A stretch of 64,000 nt of DNA from Trinickia fusca (GTDB lineage: Bacteria; Pseudomonadota; Gammaproteobacteria; Burkholderiales; Burkholderiaceae). Position numbers and translations under genes: made by a program. The notes under the pieces are model-generated. The model was not told the DNA's origin and did no database searches. It worked only from the letters and a program-made list of their open reading frames with translations. Shown piece by piece: positions 27,888 through 37,491 of the stretch. Within the stretch, counting starts at the first letter, position 1. Each line of letters starts with the position of its first letter. The stretch spans positions 1-64,000 of the forward strand of contig NZ_RBZV01000008.1 in the NCBI RefSeq assembly GCF_003628145.1. The letters are read 5' to 3'.

Positions 27888-28697
27888 ATGCTGCGCTTCG
27901 CCGCCAACCTGACGATGATGTACCAGGAGCATGCGTTCCTCGATCGCTTTGCCGCGGCTGCGCGAGACGGCTTTACAGCAGTCGAATACCTGTTTCCGTA
28001 TGCGTTCGAGGCAACCGACATCGCAGCGCGTTTGAACGAACACGGCTTGACGCAGGTACTGTTCAACGCGCCGCCGGGTGATTGGAATGCGGGCGAGCGT
28101 GGCTTGGCCTCGCTGCCTGGACGGGAAGATGACTTTCGACGCAGCCTCGAGCACGCGTTCGACTATGCACAGGTGCTCGGCAATGGCCTGCTGCACGTGA
28201 TGGCGGGCGTCGTCGATACGCCCAGCAGTAGCGCCATCGACGAACACGAAGCCCGCGCTCGCCAGCGCGACGTGTACGTCCGGAATCTCGACTACGCAGC
28301 GCAAGCCGCGCGCTCGCTTGGCCTAACGATGCTGATCGAGCCCATCAACACGCGCGACATGCCTGGCTACCTGTTGAACAGGCAAGACGACGCGCAAGCG
28401 ATCTGCGACGAAATCGGCGCGCCGAACCTGAAGGTGCAATTCGACTGCTATCACTGCCAGGTCGTCGAGGGCGACGTCGCTACGAAATTGAAGCGCGACA
28501 TCGCACGCATTGGCCACATCCAGATCGCTGGCGTACCCGAGCGGCACGAGCCCGATGTCGGCGAACTCCACTATCCCTATCTGTTCGCGCTGATCGATTC
28601 GCTCGGCTACGAAGGCTGGATCGGCTGCGAATACCGGCCGCGGGCCGGCACGTCGGCGGGCCTCGGTTGGGCGAGGCCCTACCTCGACAAACGTTAA
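27888..28697 (+). CDS. hyi: Hydroxypyruvate isomerase
   Basis: This 269-aa TIM-barrel sugar-phosphate-isomerase-like enzyme would interconvert hydroxypyruvate and tartronate semialdehyde in glyoxylate metabolism. The N-terminus ([14 protein letters not shown]) and the segments [12 protein letters not shown] and QFDCYHCQ are typical of the family, and the length matches. The start at ATG 27888 follows family practice; a TTG three codons upstream is possible, and no clear Shine-Dalgarno is seen. Its usual partners (glyoxylate carboligase, tartronate semialdehyde reductase) are not beside it, so its pathway context here is unclear. It is transcribed divergently from the secretion operon. Other EboC/IolE-like epimerases share the fold, but the N-terminal motif favours Hyi. 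Confidence 0.85.
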   Translation: MLRFAANLTMMYQEHAFLDRFAAAARDGFTAVEYLFPYAFEATDIAARLNEHGLTQVLFNAPPGDWNAGERGLASLPGREDDFRRSLEHAFDYAQVLGNGLLHVMAGVVDTPSSSAIDEHEARARQRDVYVRNLDYAAQAARSLGLTMLIEPINTRDMPGYLLNRQDDAQAICDEIGAPNLKVQFDCYHCQVVEGDVATKLKRDIARIGHIQIAGVPERHEPDVGELHYPYLFALIDSLGYEGWIGCEYRPRAGTSAGLGWARPYLDKR

Positions 28698-28719
28698 GTA
28701 CCTGAACACGATGGCAGCA

Positions 28720-28760
28720 CGGCCTGCACCGGATGCACACCCCTGCGTAGGCCGTTTTCG
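28720..28760 (+). terminator. Probable Rho-independent terminator after hyi
   Basis: Arms CGGCCT (28720-28725) and AGGCCG (28749-28754) with partial inner GCA/TGC pairing are followed by TTTTCGTT. The hairpin lies 22 bases after the hyi stop and before the next gene start at 28811. The loop is long, so the call is moderate. Confidence 0.45.
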
Positions 28761-28810
28761 TTCTGTGACACAATGACCGCGTCTTGCCACCTGCCAATAC
28801 GCGATCCACT

Positions 28811-29710
28811 ATGTCCGACACGCTGCACCAGCATGCAGCGGCAGACCATGTCATGCGCAACTGGAGCTTCGGCGATTCAGCACCGATACGAATCGGTTCC
28901 GATGCGCATAAGCAGATGTTCTGCCGAATGCTGCTCGAAACGCATAACCCGTACAAGCCGGCCATCATCGACTGGCCCAAGCTCGAACCCGACGCGCTGG
29001 CGCGCCTGACCGCGCTACCGATCTGGGACATCGCGGTACAGACCGAAGGCCGCGCCTCGATCCGCGTTGCGACGTTCGCGGCGAAGCATCACGATCCGCT
29101 GCTGCACGAAGCACTCGAACTCGATGGTGGCGAAGAAGCGCGCCACAAGGTCGTACTGTCGAAGCTCGTGGAAGCCTACGGCATCACGCTCGCCCCAGAG
29201 CCGGCCTATTCCGCGCCGCATGACCCCGAATGGGCCTGGATGGTGACGGGATTCAGCGAATGCATCGACAGCTTTTTCGCGTTCGGCCTGTTTAGCTCGG
29301 CGCAGCGCTCGGGCTTCTTTCCCGAGGCACTCGTCGAGACGTTCGAGCCTGTCATTCAGGAAGAAGCGCGCCACATCCTGTTCTTCGCTAATTGGTTCGC
29401 GTGGCATCGACGCAACCTGCCCTGGTGGCGACGCCCGTGGTTCCACGCGCGTGCGGCAGCGGTCTGGATGGTGCTGATCTGGGAGCGCATCGCCCTCGCC
29501 AAAGGCATCGATACCGACGGCGTCGCGCGCGACGCGAACTTTCCGGTGACGGGCACGGCCAGCGTCGGCGACGATATCAGCCCGCGTAGGTTGATCGAGC
29601 TATGTCTGACCGAAAACGATCGGCGCATGAGCGGATACGATGCGCGTCTCGTTCGTCCGACATTCGTACCGCGGCTCGCGCGCTTCGCGCTGCGTTTCAT
29701 CAGGAAGTGA
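28811..29710 (+). CDS. Ferritin-like (di-iron four-helix) superfamily protein
   Basis: This 299-aa protein has two EExxH-type motifs, EEARHKVVL near residue 109 and EEARHILFF near 185. Acidic residues in intervening helices (QTEGRA, FSECIDSFF) complete the pattern of a di-iron ferritin-like fold. The substrate is unknown; relatives include oxygenases and hydroxylases. The C-terminal third has a hydrophobic stretch (RAAAVWMVLIWERIAL) that may contact membrane. The start at 28811 (MSDTLHQHAAADH) is chosen over an upstream in-frame codon because the N-terminus is then a plausible soluble start. The next gene begins one base after its stop, so the two are a transcriptional and probably translational pair. 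Confidence 0.7.
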   Translation: MSDTLHQHAAADHVMRNWSFGDSAPIRIGSDAHKQMFCRMLLETHNPYKPAIIDWPKLEPDALARLTALPIWDIAVQTEGRASIRVATFAAKHHDPLLHEALELDGGEEARHKVVLSKLVEAYGITLAPEPAYSAPHDPEWAWMVTGFSECIDSFFAFGLFSSAQRSGFFPEALVETFEPVIQEEARHILFFANWFAWHRRNLPWWRRPWFHARAAAVWMVLIWERIALAKGIDTDGVARDANFPVTGTASVGDDISPRRLIELCLTENDRRMSGYDARLVRPTFVPRLARFALRFIRK

Positions 29711-29711
29711 C

Positions 29712-30491
29712 ATGCGGTCGATTTGCTCCACCATGCGCACCTATGCTGCCGGTTTCCTGTTCGGCGCTGTCGGGTTGGCGGCCGGCTGCGCGGCACTAGC
29801 GGCAGCCGATCCGAACGCGCTCTGGCAGATCGTCAGCATCGACTGCGTGCCCGCCGCACGCACGACCGGCAAGACCGGCATCTGCACGAGCGTCGATCTG
29901 GCTGGACATTACGCCATCCTCAAGGACAGAAGCGGCGCTTCGCAACATTTGTTGATTCCGACCGACCGCATCTCGGGTATCGAAAGTCCGCGCCTGCTCG
30001 CGCCTGACGCTCCAAACTATTGGGCCGATGCGTGGGACGCGCGCAGTTTCGTCGAGGCATCGTTGAAGACGGCGAGGCGCGAGACCGTTACCGACGATCG
30101 TCTTGGCATCGAAATCAATTCGGCGTTTCGGCGCTCGCAGGAGCAGTTGCATATTCACATCGACTGCATGCGATCCGATGTGACCGATGCACTCGCGCGC
30201 CATCGTGAGGACGCGCTCAATACGTGGACGTGGGACACGATCGGCAATGTGCGCTATCGCATCATGCGCGTACCTGGGCCGACGCTGGATGTCGATCCGT
30301 TTCGGGTGGTCGCGCGCGACAATCCGGGCCCCGACGCGATGGCCGGGCAAACGATTCTAGTGACGGGTGCCGGCGAATCGGCGCAAAGCGCCGGATGGTT
30401 CATCGTCAACAGCAGCCTCGATGTCACCGGCGGCACCGGCTCGGCTGAAGGGCTGCTTGATCATCAGTGCGCGGTGGCCGCGAAAGACTGA
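29712..30491 (+). CDS. cdh: CDP-diacylglycerol diphosphatase (Cdh family)
   Basis: This 259-aa membrane-anchored hydrolase would cleave CDP-diacylglycerol to phosphatidate and CMP. The HIT-like catalytic segment QLHIHIDCMR near residue 140 is the hallmark. The N-terminus has a hydrophobic anchor (YAAGFLFGAVGLAAGCAALAA), compatible with an uncleaved anchor or a non-canonical lipobox before Cys. Starts at 29712 or 29733 are both possible; 29712 is 1 base after the upstream stop, which favours coupling with the ferritin-like gene. The length and the ending domain (SAGWFIVNSSL) fit the Cdh family. Pairing with a di-iron protein hints at lipid metabolism, but that is inference. Confidence 0.85.
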   Translation: MRSICSTMRTYAAGFLFGAVGLAAGCAALAAADPNALWQIVSIDCVPAARTTGKTGICTSVDLAGHYAILKDRSGASQHLLIPTDRISGIESPRLLAPDAPNYWADAWDARSFVEASLKTARRETVTDDRLGIEINSAFRRSQEQLHIHIDCMRSDVTDALARHREDALNTWTWDTIGNVRYRIMRVPGPTLDVDPFRVVARDNPGPDAMAGQTILVTGAGESAQSAGWFIVNSSLDVTGGTGSAEGLLDHQCAVAAKD

Positions 30492-30577
30492 TCTGGGGAA
30501 GGCTCCGCTGTCCGTCGTTTTCGCACCCGGACTGTCGGCGTCTTTTGACCTCCGACCGAGCGGCAAACCGCGAGGTA

Positions 30578-30594
30578 CGGGCGCCAAGCGCCCG
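30578..30594. terminator. Small hairpin between cdh and liuD (convergent ends)
   Basis: A perfect 7-base stem (CGGGCGC / GCGCCCG) with a 3-base loop lies 17 bases beyond the liuD stop, in the gap between two convergent genes. No T-run follows on either strand, so termination activity is uncertain. Confidence 0.3.
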
Positions 30595-30611
30595 CCCCCG
30601 TCTCTCTCCTC

Positions 30612-32621
30612 CTACGACTGCGTCTCCATCACCAGCAACTGCGCACCATCAGCAACCTGATCGCCAACCGCATAGAGCACCTCGGCCACCTTGCCCGCAG
30701 CGGGCGCACCGATCGTGTGCTCCATCTTCATCGCTTCCATCACGATCAGCGGCGTACCCTTTTCAACGACGGTGCCCGGCTCCACCAGCACTGCGATGAC
30801 CTTGCCCGGCATCGGCGCCGTCAGGCGACCTTCGCCATGCTCGGCATCGGCCGCATGAGCCAGCAGGTTCTGCCATTCGAACGCAAGCGACGTCCCTTGA
30901 TAGAACACATGGAACACATCGCCGTCGACGAACACACGCCCAGTAATACGCGCGTTCCCCAAGCTGATGCCGAACGTATGCGGCGCATCACCGCGCCACC
31001 AGTCGAACCCTTCGCTCGCGCCCATGAGCTCGAGCGTACGCTTACCATCCTCGCGCGCATAAACGACCTTGCATGCCGCGTCGTTGTCGATCTCACGCCA
31101 TTCGACAGTCTGCCGATAGCCGCCGTTCAGACGCCAATGCGCCAGCGCATCCCACGGTGACGCCCCGTGTGCCGTCCCCCCCTCACGCGTGAGCAAGGCC
31201 GCGCACGCAAGCGCCAGCATTTCCTTGACCGGTTTGTCAGCAGGCGCGAACAGCGACGCATGATGCCGCTCGATGAGCCCCGTATCGAGATCAGCCGAAG
31301 CGAACGGCTCGCTCGCGACGAGGCGCTGCAGGAATTCGACGTTGGTCTGTGGCCCCACCGCTTCGCACGCATGCAGCGCTTGGCTCATGCGCTTGAGCGC
31401 TTCGTTGCGATCGGCACCGTGCACGATCAGCTTCGCGATCATCGGGTCGTAGAACGGCGTGATCGTGTCGCCTTCGCGCACGCCGCTGTCGATACGCACC
31501 GGCGCACGCGACGACGCACCAATCGTGAATTCGACACCACCCGGCATACGCAGATATTTGAGCGTCCCCGTCGACGGCAGGAAGCCACGCGAGGGGTTCT
31601 CCGCGTAGATACGCGCTTCGATTGCATGACCGTCGATGCGCAATTCGTCCTGACGCAGCGGCAACGGTTCGCCCGCGGCCACGCGCAATTGCCATTCGAC
31701 GAGGTCTTGCCCCGTGACCATCTCCGTCACCGGGTGCTCGACCTGCAAGCGCGTATTCATTTCCATGAAGTAGAACGCGTTGCCCGTCATGATGAATTCG
31801 ACGGTACCGGCGCCGACGTACGACACGGCCCGCGCCGCGGCCACCGCTGACTCGCCCATCGCACGACGCACTTCATCGGCCAGCCCAGGTGCCGGCGCTT
31901 CCTCGAGCACCTTCTGGTGACGACGCTGCACCGAGCAGTCGCGATCGAACAGATAGACGCCATTGCCGTGCTTGTCGGCGAACACCTGCACTTCGACGTG
32001 ACGCGGACGCGTCAGATACTTTTCGATCAGCACGCGATCGTTGCCGAAGCTGCTGGCCGCTTCGCGCTTGCACGAGGCCAGCGCAGCCGCAAAGTCCTCG
32101 CGCTTGTCGACCACCCGCATGCCCTTGCCGCCACCGCCCGCGCTCGCCTTCAGCAGCACGGGATAGCCGATCTCGTCGGCTTCACGCTGGAGCAGTTCGG
32201 CATCCTGGTCGTCGCCGTGATAGCCGGGCACGAGCGGCACCGCTGCCGAATGCATGAGCGCTTTGGCTGCGGCTTTCGATCCCATTGCCGCAATCGCTTC
32301 GACGGGCGGACCGATGAAGACGAGGCCGGCCGCTTCGCACGCGTGCGCGAAATCTTCGTTCTCCGACAGAAAGCCGTAGCCAGGGTGGATGGCCTGCGCA
32401 CCCGTGCGTTGTGCGGCCTCGATGATGCGCTCGATGCGCAGGTAGCTGTCCGCGGTCGCAGACCCGCCGATGTGCACGGCTTCGTCACAGGCCGCTACAT
32501 GCTTGGCATTGGCATCGGCGTCCGAGTAGACGGCTACCGTGGCAACACCGAGCCGCTTGCAAGTCGCGGCGACACGGCAAGCGATCTCGCCGCGGTTCGC
32601 AATCAGAATCTTGTTGAACAT
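30612..32621 (-). CDS. liuD: 3-methylcrotonyl-CoA carboxylase, biotin-containing alpha subunit
   Basis: This 669-aa biotin carboxylase subunit supplies carboxyl groups for conversion of 3-methylcrotonyl-CoA to 3-methylglutaconyl-CoA in leucine breakdown. The N-terminal biotin carboxylase domain begins FNKILIANRGEIACR. A Gly-rich ATP-binding loop (KASAGGGGKGMR) and the catalytic region (EMNTRLQVEHPVTE) follow. The C-terminal biotinyl domain carries AMKMEH with the biotinylated Lys at 632. The start at 32621 is chosen by family similarity over an upstream in-frame codon. It is the last gene of the liuABCD operon, 30 bases after liuC. The operon partner carboxyltransferase identifies the substrate as methylcrotonyl-CoA rather than acetyl- or propionyl-CoA. 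Confidence 0.93.
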   Translation of the reverse strand: MFNKILIANRGEIACRVAATCKRLGVATVAVYSDADANAKHVAACDEAVHIGGSATADSYLRIERIIEAAQRTGAQAIHPGYGFLSENEDFAHACEAAGLVFIGPPVEAIAAMGSKAAAKALMHSAAVPLVPGYHGDDQDAELLQREADEIGYPVLLKASAGGGGKGMRVVDKREDFAAALASCKREAASSFGNDRVLIEKYLTRPRHVEVQVFADKHGNGVYLFDRDCSVQRRHQKVLEEAPAPGLADEVRRAMGESAVAAARAVSYVGAGTVEFIMTGNAFYFMEMNTRLQVEHPVTEMVTGQDLVEWQLRVAAGEPLPLRQDELRIDGHAIEARIYAENPSRGFLPSTGTLKYLRMPGGVEFTIGASSRAPVRIDSGVREGDTITPFYDPMIAKLIVHGADRNEALKRMSQALHACEAVGPQTNVEFLQRLVASEPFASADLDTGLIERHHASLFAPADKPVKEMLALACAALLTREGGTAHGASPWDALAHWRLNGGYRQTVEWREIDNDAACKVVYAREDGKRTLELMGASEGFDWWRGDAPHTFGISLGNARITGRVFVDGDVFHVFYQGTSLAFEWQNLLAHAADAEHGEGRLTAPMPGKVIAVLVEPGTVVEKGTPLIVMEAMKMEHTIGAPAAGKVAEVLYAVGDQVADGAQLLVMETQS

Positions 32622-32651
32622 GAAAGATCTCGCAGTGAGCAAGCGGGATGA

Positions 32652-33437
32652 TCAGTCGCGCCAGGACGGCGCGCGCTTCTCGAGAAACGAAGTCACGCCT
32701 TCGCGTCCTTCGGCGCTCGCGCGAATGCGGGCGATGCGTTGTGCCGTGTCCTCGATCAGTGCTTCGTCGAGCGCACGACCCGCGACGTCCTGTACGAGTT
32801 GCTTCGATGCGCGCACGGCCTGCGGGCCGTTCGCGCACAGCGTCGCGGCGAGCTTTTGCACGGTCGCGTCGAGTGCATCGGCACCGACCATTTCGTGCAC
32901 GAGCCCGAGACGCGCAGCGGTTGCGCAATCGAACTGTTCGGCGGTGGTGAAGTACCGCCGCGACGCACGCTCGCCGAGCGCACGCACGACGTACGGTGCG
33001 ATCGTCGCGGCGATGAGGCCGAGCCGCGCTTCGGACAAGCAAAAGCGTGCCGTGTCGACGGAGACGACGATGTCGCTCGCCGCAACCAACCCGACGCCGC
33101 CCGCATAGACGTCGCCCGACACGCGCGCGATCACGGGTTTGGACGAGCGGTAGATCGCGGCCAGCATGTTCGCGAGGCGGCGTGCATCGGCGCGATTCTC
33201 CTCGTCGGAGAACGTCGCCATCTTCTTCATCCAGTTCAGGTCCGCGCCTGCGCAAAATGCTGCGCCGTTGGCGGCCAGCACGATCGCGCGCACGTCGTCG
33301 CGCGCATCGAGCTGCGTGAACGCGTCGGTGAGCTCCGCGATCATCGTTTCGTTGAACGCGTTGCGCACGTCCGGGCGATTGAGCGTCACCGTCGCGACGC
33401 GCTCGGCGAACGCGACTTCGAGCATCGTGTATTGCAT
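32652..33437 (-). CDS. liuC: Enoyl-CoA hydratase family protein, probable methylglutaconyl-CoA hydratase
   Basis: This 261-aa crotonase-fold enzyme probably hydrates 3-methylglutaconyl-CoA to HMG-CoA. Family motifs include LNRPDVRNAFNETMI, the oxyanion-hole segment GAAFCAGADLNWM, and SGDVYAGGVGLVAASDIVVS. The start at 33437 is well supported by an upstream AGGAGA ribosome site, so the longer open frame is not used. It lies between the two subunits of methylcrotonyl-CoA carboxylase in a single-direction operon with 52- and 30-base gaps. Substrate assignment rests on this context. HMG-CoA lyase (liuE), which would complete the pathway, is not in the window. Confidence 0.9.
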   Translation of the reverse strand: MQYTMLEVAFAERVATVTLNRPDVRNAFNETMIAELTDAFTQLDARDDVRAIVLAANGAAFCAGADLNWMKKMATFSDEENRADARRLANMLAAIYRSSKPVIARVSGDVYAGGVGLVAASDIVVSVDTARFCLSEARLGLIAATIAPYVVRALGERASRRYFTTAEQFDCATAARLGLVHEMVGADALDATVQKLAATLCANGPQAVRASKQLVQDVAGRALDEALIEDTAQRIARIRASAEGREGVTSFLEKRAPSWRD

Positions 33438-33489
33438 GGATCGTCTCCTGCCGATATCGCTTCCGATCTGTTCTAGTCCAGGCTTGCGC

Positions 33490-35097
33490 TTACATGCGGA
33501 ACACGCCGAAACGCGTGTCCTCGATCGGCGCATTCATCGCTGCCGACAGGCCGAGGCCCAGCACGTCGCGGGTCTGCGCGGGATCGATCACGCCGTCGTC
33601 CCACAGCCGCGCGCTCGCGTAGTACGGGTGACCTTGATGTTCATACTGGTCAAGAATCGGCTGCTTGAACGCTTTCTCTTCCTCGGCGCTCCACGTGCCG
33701 CCCTTGGCCTCGATGCCGTCGCGCTTGACCGTAGCCAGCACCGATGCAGCCTGCTCGCCGCCCATCACCGAGATACGTGCGTTGGGCCACATCCACATGA
33801 AGCGCGGCGAATACGCGCGCCCGCACATGCCGTAGTTGCCGGCACCGAACGAGCCGCCGATGATGACCGTGAACTTCGGCACCTTCGCCGTGGCCACCGC
33901 CGTCACCATCTTCGCGCCGTTGCGTGCAATGCCTTCGTTCTCGTACTTGCGGCCCACCATGAAGCCCGTGATGTTCTGGAGGAACACGAGCGGGATCTTG
34001 CGTTGGCAGCACAGTTCGATGAAGTGCGCGCCCTTGACGGCCGACTCCGAAAACAGAATGCCGTTGTTCGCGACGATGCCGACCGGGTGCCCCCAAATGT
34101 GCGCGAAGCCCGTCACGAGCGTCGTGCCATAGCGTGCCTTGAATTCGTCGAATTCGGAATCGTCGACGAGGCGCGCAATCACTTCGCGCACGTCGAACGG
34201 CTTGCGCGTATCGACGGGAATCACGCCATAGATGCTCTGCGCGTCGTAGCGCGGCGGCTTCGCTTCGCGCATCGCCACGGGCACTTGCTTGACACGGTTG
34301 AGCTTGCCGACGATGCCGCGCGCCAGCCCCAGCGCATGCGCATCGTTCTGCGCCAGGTGATCGGCCACGCCTGACAGACGCGTGTGCACGTCGCCGCCGC
34401 CCAGATCCTCGGCACTGACTTCCTCGCCCGTCGCGGCTTTTACGAGCGGCGGACCGCCGAGGAAAATCGTGCCCTGGTTCTTGACGATGATCGACTCGTC
34501 GCTCATCGCGGGCACGTACGCGCCGCCTGCCGTGCACGAACCCATGACGACGGCGATCTGCGCGATGCCGGCTGCCGACAGGTTGGCCTGGTTGTAGAAG
34601 ATGCGGCCGAAGTGGTCGCGATCGGGGAACACGTCGTCCTGGTTCGGCAGATTGGCGCCGCCCGAGTCGACGAGGTACACGCACGGCAGCCGGTTCTCGG
34701 CCGCGATTTCCTGCGCGCGCACGTGCTTCTTGACCGTCACCGGATAGTAAGTGCCACCCTTGACCGTCGCATCGTTACAGACGATCACGCACTCCTGCCC
34801 GGCAATGCGGCCGATACCCGTGATGATGCCGGCGCCCGGCGCCGCGTCGTGATACATGCCGTAGGCCGCGAGCTGCGAGAACTCGAGGAACGGCGTGCCC
34901 GGATCGAGCAGTTGGGCGATACGGTCTCGCGGCAACAGTTTGCCGCGGGCCACGTGCTTCTCGCGCGCGGCAGGACCACCGCCGGCTGCGAGATGGGCCA
35001 CCTTCGCGCGCAAGTCGGCGACGAGCGCTTCGAGTGCGGCGGTGTTCGCGCGGAAGTCATCCGAGCGCGGGTTCAGCTTGCTATCGATGATCGGCAT
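33490..35097 (-). CDS. liuB: 3-methylcrotonyl-CoA carboxylase, carboxyltransferase beta subunit
   Basis: This 535-aa crotonase-superfamily carboxyltransferase moves CO2 from biotin to 3-methylcrotonyl-CoA. It shows the duplicated carboxyltransferase halves: an N-terminal domain with [13 protein letters not shown] and [14 protein letters not shown], and a C-terminal half with [19 protein letters not shown] and [10 protein letters not shown]. These segments are characteristic of MCC-beta. The length is standard. It sits 28 bases after liuA and 52 before liuC, so it belongs to the leucine operon and works with the biotin subunit encoded downstream. Confidence 0.95.
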   Translation of the reverse strand: MPIIDSKLNPRSDDFRANTAALEALVADLRAKVAHLAAGGGPAAREKHVARGKLLPRDRIAQLLDPGTPFLEFSQLAAYGMYHDAAPGAGIITGIGRIAGQECVIVCNDATVKGGTYYPVTVKKHVRAQEIAAENRLPCVYLVDSGGANLPNQDDVFPDRDHFGRIFYNQANLSAAGIAQIAVVMGSCTAGGAYVPAMSDESIIVKNQGTIFLGGPPLVKAATGEEVSAEDLGGGDVHTRLSGVADHLAQNDAHALGLARGIVGKLNRVKQVPVAMREAKPPRYDAQSIYGVIPVDTRKPFDVREVIARLVDDSEFDEFKARYGTTLVTGFAHIWGHPVGIVANNGILFSESAVKGAHFIELCCQRKIPLVFLQNITGFMVGRKYENEGIARNGAKMVTAVATAKVPKFTVIIGGSFGAGNYGMCGRAYSPRFMWMWPNARISVMGGEQAASVLATVKRDGIEAKGGTWSAEEEKAFKQPILDQYEHQGHPYYASARLWDDGVIDPAQTRDVLGLGLSAAMNAPIEDTRFGVFRM

Positions 35098-35125
35098 GGA
35101 ATTGGGCTCCGTCGCGCGACGCGCG

Positions 35126-36307
35126 TTACATCGTCTCGGCGAACAGTTCGCGGCCGATCAGCATGCGGCGCACTTCGCTCGTGCCGGCGCCGATCTCATA
35201 CAGCTTCGCATCGCGCCACAGACGGCCGACCGGATACTCGTTGATGTAGCCGTTGCCGCCGAGGATCTGGACCGCTTCGCCGGCCATCCAGGTGGCCTTT
35301 TCGGCGGTGTAGAGAATGACGCCGGCGCAGTCCTTGCGCACCTGACGCACGTGCTCCTTGCCCAGCGTGTCGAGCTGGCGGCCGACTGCGAACAGGTACG
35401 AGCGGCACGCTTGCAGCGTCGTGTACATGTCGGCGACCTTGCCCTGGATCAGCTGGAACTCGCCGATCGCCTGACCGAACTGCTTGCGATCGTGGATGTA
35501 CGGCACGACGGCATCCATGCACGAAAGCATGATGCCGGTCGGGCCTGCCGCGAGCACCGCACGCTCGTAGTCGAGGCCGCTCATCAACACGTTCACGCCA
35601 CCGTTGAGCTTGCCGAGGATGTTCTCTTCCGGCACCTCGACGTCCTGGAACACGAGTTCGCCCGTGTGCGAGCCGCGCATGCCGAGCTTGTCGAGCTTTT
35701 GCGCCACCGAGAAGCCCTTCATGCCCTTCTCGACGATGAATGCCGTGATGCCGCGCGGGCCGGCCTCGATATCGGTCTTCGCGTAGACGACGAGCGTGTC
35801 GCAGTCGGGACCGTTGGTAATCCACATCTTCGTGCCGTTCAGCACGTAACGGTCGCCACGCTTGTCGGCGCGCAGCTTCATGCTGACGACGTCCGAACCC
35901 GCGTTCGGCTCGCTCATCGCCAGCGCACCGACGTGTTCGCCCGACACAAGCTTGGGCAGGTATTTCTGCTTCTGCGCTTCGGTGCCGTTGCGATGGATCT
36001 GGTTCACGCACAGGTTCGAATGCGCACCATACGAAAGACCCACCGAAGCCGAGGCGCGCGAGATCTCCTCCATCGCGACCATATGGGCGACGTAGCCCAT
36101 GTTCGCGCCGCCGTATTCCTCGGCCACCGTCATGCCGAGCACGCCAAGATCGCCGAGCTTGCGCCACAGATCCATCGGGAACTGGTCGTCACGATCGATT
36201 TCAGCCGCACGCGGCGCGATTTCCTTGCCGGCGAAATTGGCCACCGCATCGCGCAGCATGTCGATGTCTTCGCCGAGCGCGAATTGCAGTCCAGGCAGGT
36301 TGCTCAT
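35126..36307 (-). CDS. liuA: Isovaleryl-CoA dehydrogenase
   Basis: This 393-aa FAD-dependent acyl-CoA dehydrogenase oxidises isovaleryl-CoA to 3-methylcrotonyl-CoA and passes electrons to ETF. The N-terminal helical domain ([21 protein letters not shown]) and the flavin region ([17 protein letters not shown]) are present. [14 protein letters not shown], which carries the isovaleryl-type catalytic Glu, and the C-terminal [29 protein letters not shown]-type segment also fit. The start at 36307 is preceded by AGGAGACA. It is first in the liu operon. A promoter-like pair lies about 115 bases upstream, and a (CCGG)4 hairpin-prone tract lies in the leader. Confidence 0.94.
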   Translation of the reverse strand: MSNLPGLQFALGEDIDMLRDAVANFAGKEIAPRAAEIDRDDQFPMDLWRKLGDLGVLGMTVAEEYGGANMGYVAHMVAMEEISRASASVGLSYGAHSNLCVNQIHRNGTEAQKQKYLPKLVSGEHVGALAMSEPNAGSDVVSMKLRADKRGDRYVLNGTKMWITNGPDCDTLVVYAKTDIEAGPRGITAFIVEKGMKGFSVAQKLDKLGMRGSHTGELVFQDVEVPEENILGKLNGGVNVLMSGLDYERAVLAAGPTGIMLSCMDAVVPYIHDRKQFGQAIGEFQLIQGKVADMYTTLQACRSYLFAVGRQLDTLGKEHVRQVRKDCAGVILYTAEKATWMAGEAVQILGGNGYINEYPVGRLWRDAKLYEIGAGTSEVRRMLIGRELFAETM

Positions 36308-36371
36308 TGATGTCTCCTGTCGATCAGCGTTGGCGCTTTCTTTAACGTCAGCGCTGATCCCATCTAAAAGT

Positions 36372-36387
36372 CCGGCCGGCCGGCCGG
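36372..36387. repeat. (CCGG)4 tract in the liu operon leader
   Basis: Four perfect tandem CCGG units (16 bases) lie between the likely liuA promoter and its start codon. The tract is fully self-complementary and could form a very stable leader hairpin. Whether it is functional is unknown. Confidence 0.7.
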
Positions 36388-36422
36388 CGTTTGTGCGCGC
36401 GTGAGGCGCTCGATCACCGCGC

Positions 36423-36451
36423 ATTTCACGCTACATTTACGTATGCGTCAA
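36423..36451 (-). promoter_or_regulatory. Candidate sigma70-type promoter of the liu operon
   Basis: On the minus strand, TTGACG (36446-36451) is followed by a 17-base spacer and TGAAAT (36423-36428), upstream of liuA. The -35 overlaps an imperfect inverted repeat TTACG...CGTCAA, and the nearby TGAG/CTCA repeat at 36471-36483 is another candidate operator. The divergent TetR gene is the obvious candidate to bind here. Confidence 0.5.
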
Positions 36452-36566
36452 TAGGTTTTTTTGAGTAACGCTCAGATTTCGTCATGGCACGATTCACCTG
36501 CCGTTCGGTGCTAATATCGGCTCCGCACCCCGCCGTCCGGCGGCAAATCTGAACCCGACTCATACG

Positions 36567-37346
36567 ATGGACGAAGTCAAGGCCGACGCGAACAACGCGC
36601 GCCGCCAGCCCGCGGGGCGCAAGTCGCAGCAGCGCGTGAAGGAGATCCTTCAGGCGGGGCGTGACGTGTTCTCCGAAAAGGGCTACGAACGCGCAACGAC
36701 GGCCGAGATCGCTCAACGCGTCGGCGTCTCCGAAGCCACCGTCTTCAGCTACTTTCGCGGCAAGCGCGAGCTGTGCGCCCGCGTGATCGCCGATTGGTAC
36801 GACGAGATCATCGCCGCCACCGAAACGGGGCTGCCGCGCGACGGCAACATTCGCCAGCAGTTCGCATTCATCGTCCGCACCCACCTGAGGCTCATGCTCG
36901 TGCACGGCACGGGGATGTGCGCGCTCGTGCTGTCTGAGGGCCGCGCCAAGCATCATGAACTCGGCGACGAACTGACCGCACTGCAACGACGCTACACGGC
37001 GCCATTGATGCGTGTGCTCGCGCAAGGCCAGCAAACAGGCCAAATCCGTGACGACATGCCGCTGCGGCTGCTGCGCTCGATGGTGTTCGGGCCGATGGAG
37101 CACGTGCTGTGGGAAGCTACGTTGACGCACCGCAGCGCCGACCTCGACGCAACGGCCGAGCATCTCGTCGACATGCTATGGACCACGCTGCAGCCGCCCG
37201 CGCCGGAACTTGCGGCACTCGTGCGGTTGAAGGACGAGATCGGCGACGCATTGCGTCAATATGAGCAGGGCACCAGCCTCGGCTCTCCCGGAGCCGGAAA
37301 AGTGGCAGGCGGCGACAAACGGGGCAACAAGAAGAGCACAGGCTAA
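36567..37346 (+). CDS. TetR-family regulator, probable regulator of the liu operon (LiuQ-like)
   Basis: This 259-aa protein has an N-terminal TetR helix-turn-helix (ILQAGRDVFSEKGYERATTAEIAQRVGVSEATVFSYF, described here as one motif at residues 27-62) and an all-helical ligand domain. A low-complexity Gly/Lys tail follows after residue 235. It is divergent from liuA across 259 bases containing the probable liu promoter. Comparative work on branched-chain amino-acid catabolism describes a TetR regulator, LiuQ, in betaproteobacteria, and position supports that role here. The ligand would presumably be an acyl-CoA intermediate. The exact identity and operator are not proven by sequence. No strong Shine-Dalgarno is seen before 36567. 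Confidence 0.8.
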   Translation: MDEVKADANNARRQPAGRKSQQRVKEILQAGRDVFSEKGYERATTAEIAQRVGVSEATVFSYFRGKRELCARVIADWYDEIIAATETGLPRDGNIRQQFAFIVRTHLRLMLVHGTGMCALVLSEGRAKHHELGDELTALQRRYTAPLMRVLAQGQQTGQIRDDMPLRLLRSMVFGPMEHVLWEATLTHRSADLDATAEHLVDMLWTTLQPPAPELAALVRLKDEIGDALRQYEQGTSLGSPGAGKVAGGDKRGNKKSTG

Positions 37347-37491
37347 GAACAATTAGCGGCCTGATCGCCAACGATCGGCGAGAATGCATGAGCTGCCGGC
37401 CATGTGCCACCCTCGCCGACCAGGCTTGCGGTTGCCGCTCGATGACCGGACGAGTATCGTTAGCGGACTCCGTCCCCGCTAAGCGACGACC

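Noticed and set aside
36426-37163. 245-codon minus-strand frame opposite the TetR regulator
   Set aside because: The plus-strand TetR HTH is unambiguous and the antisense product shows no domain.
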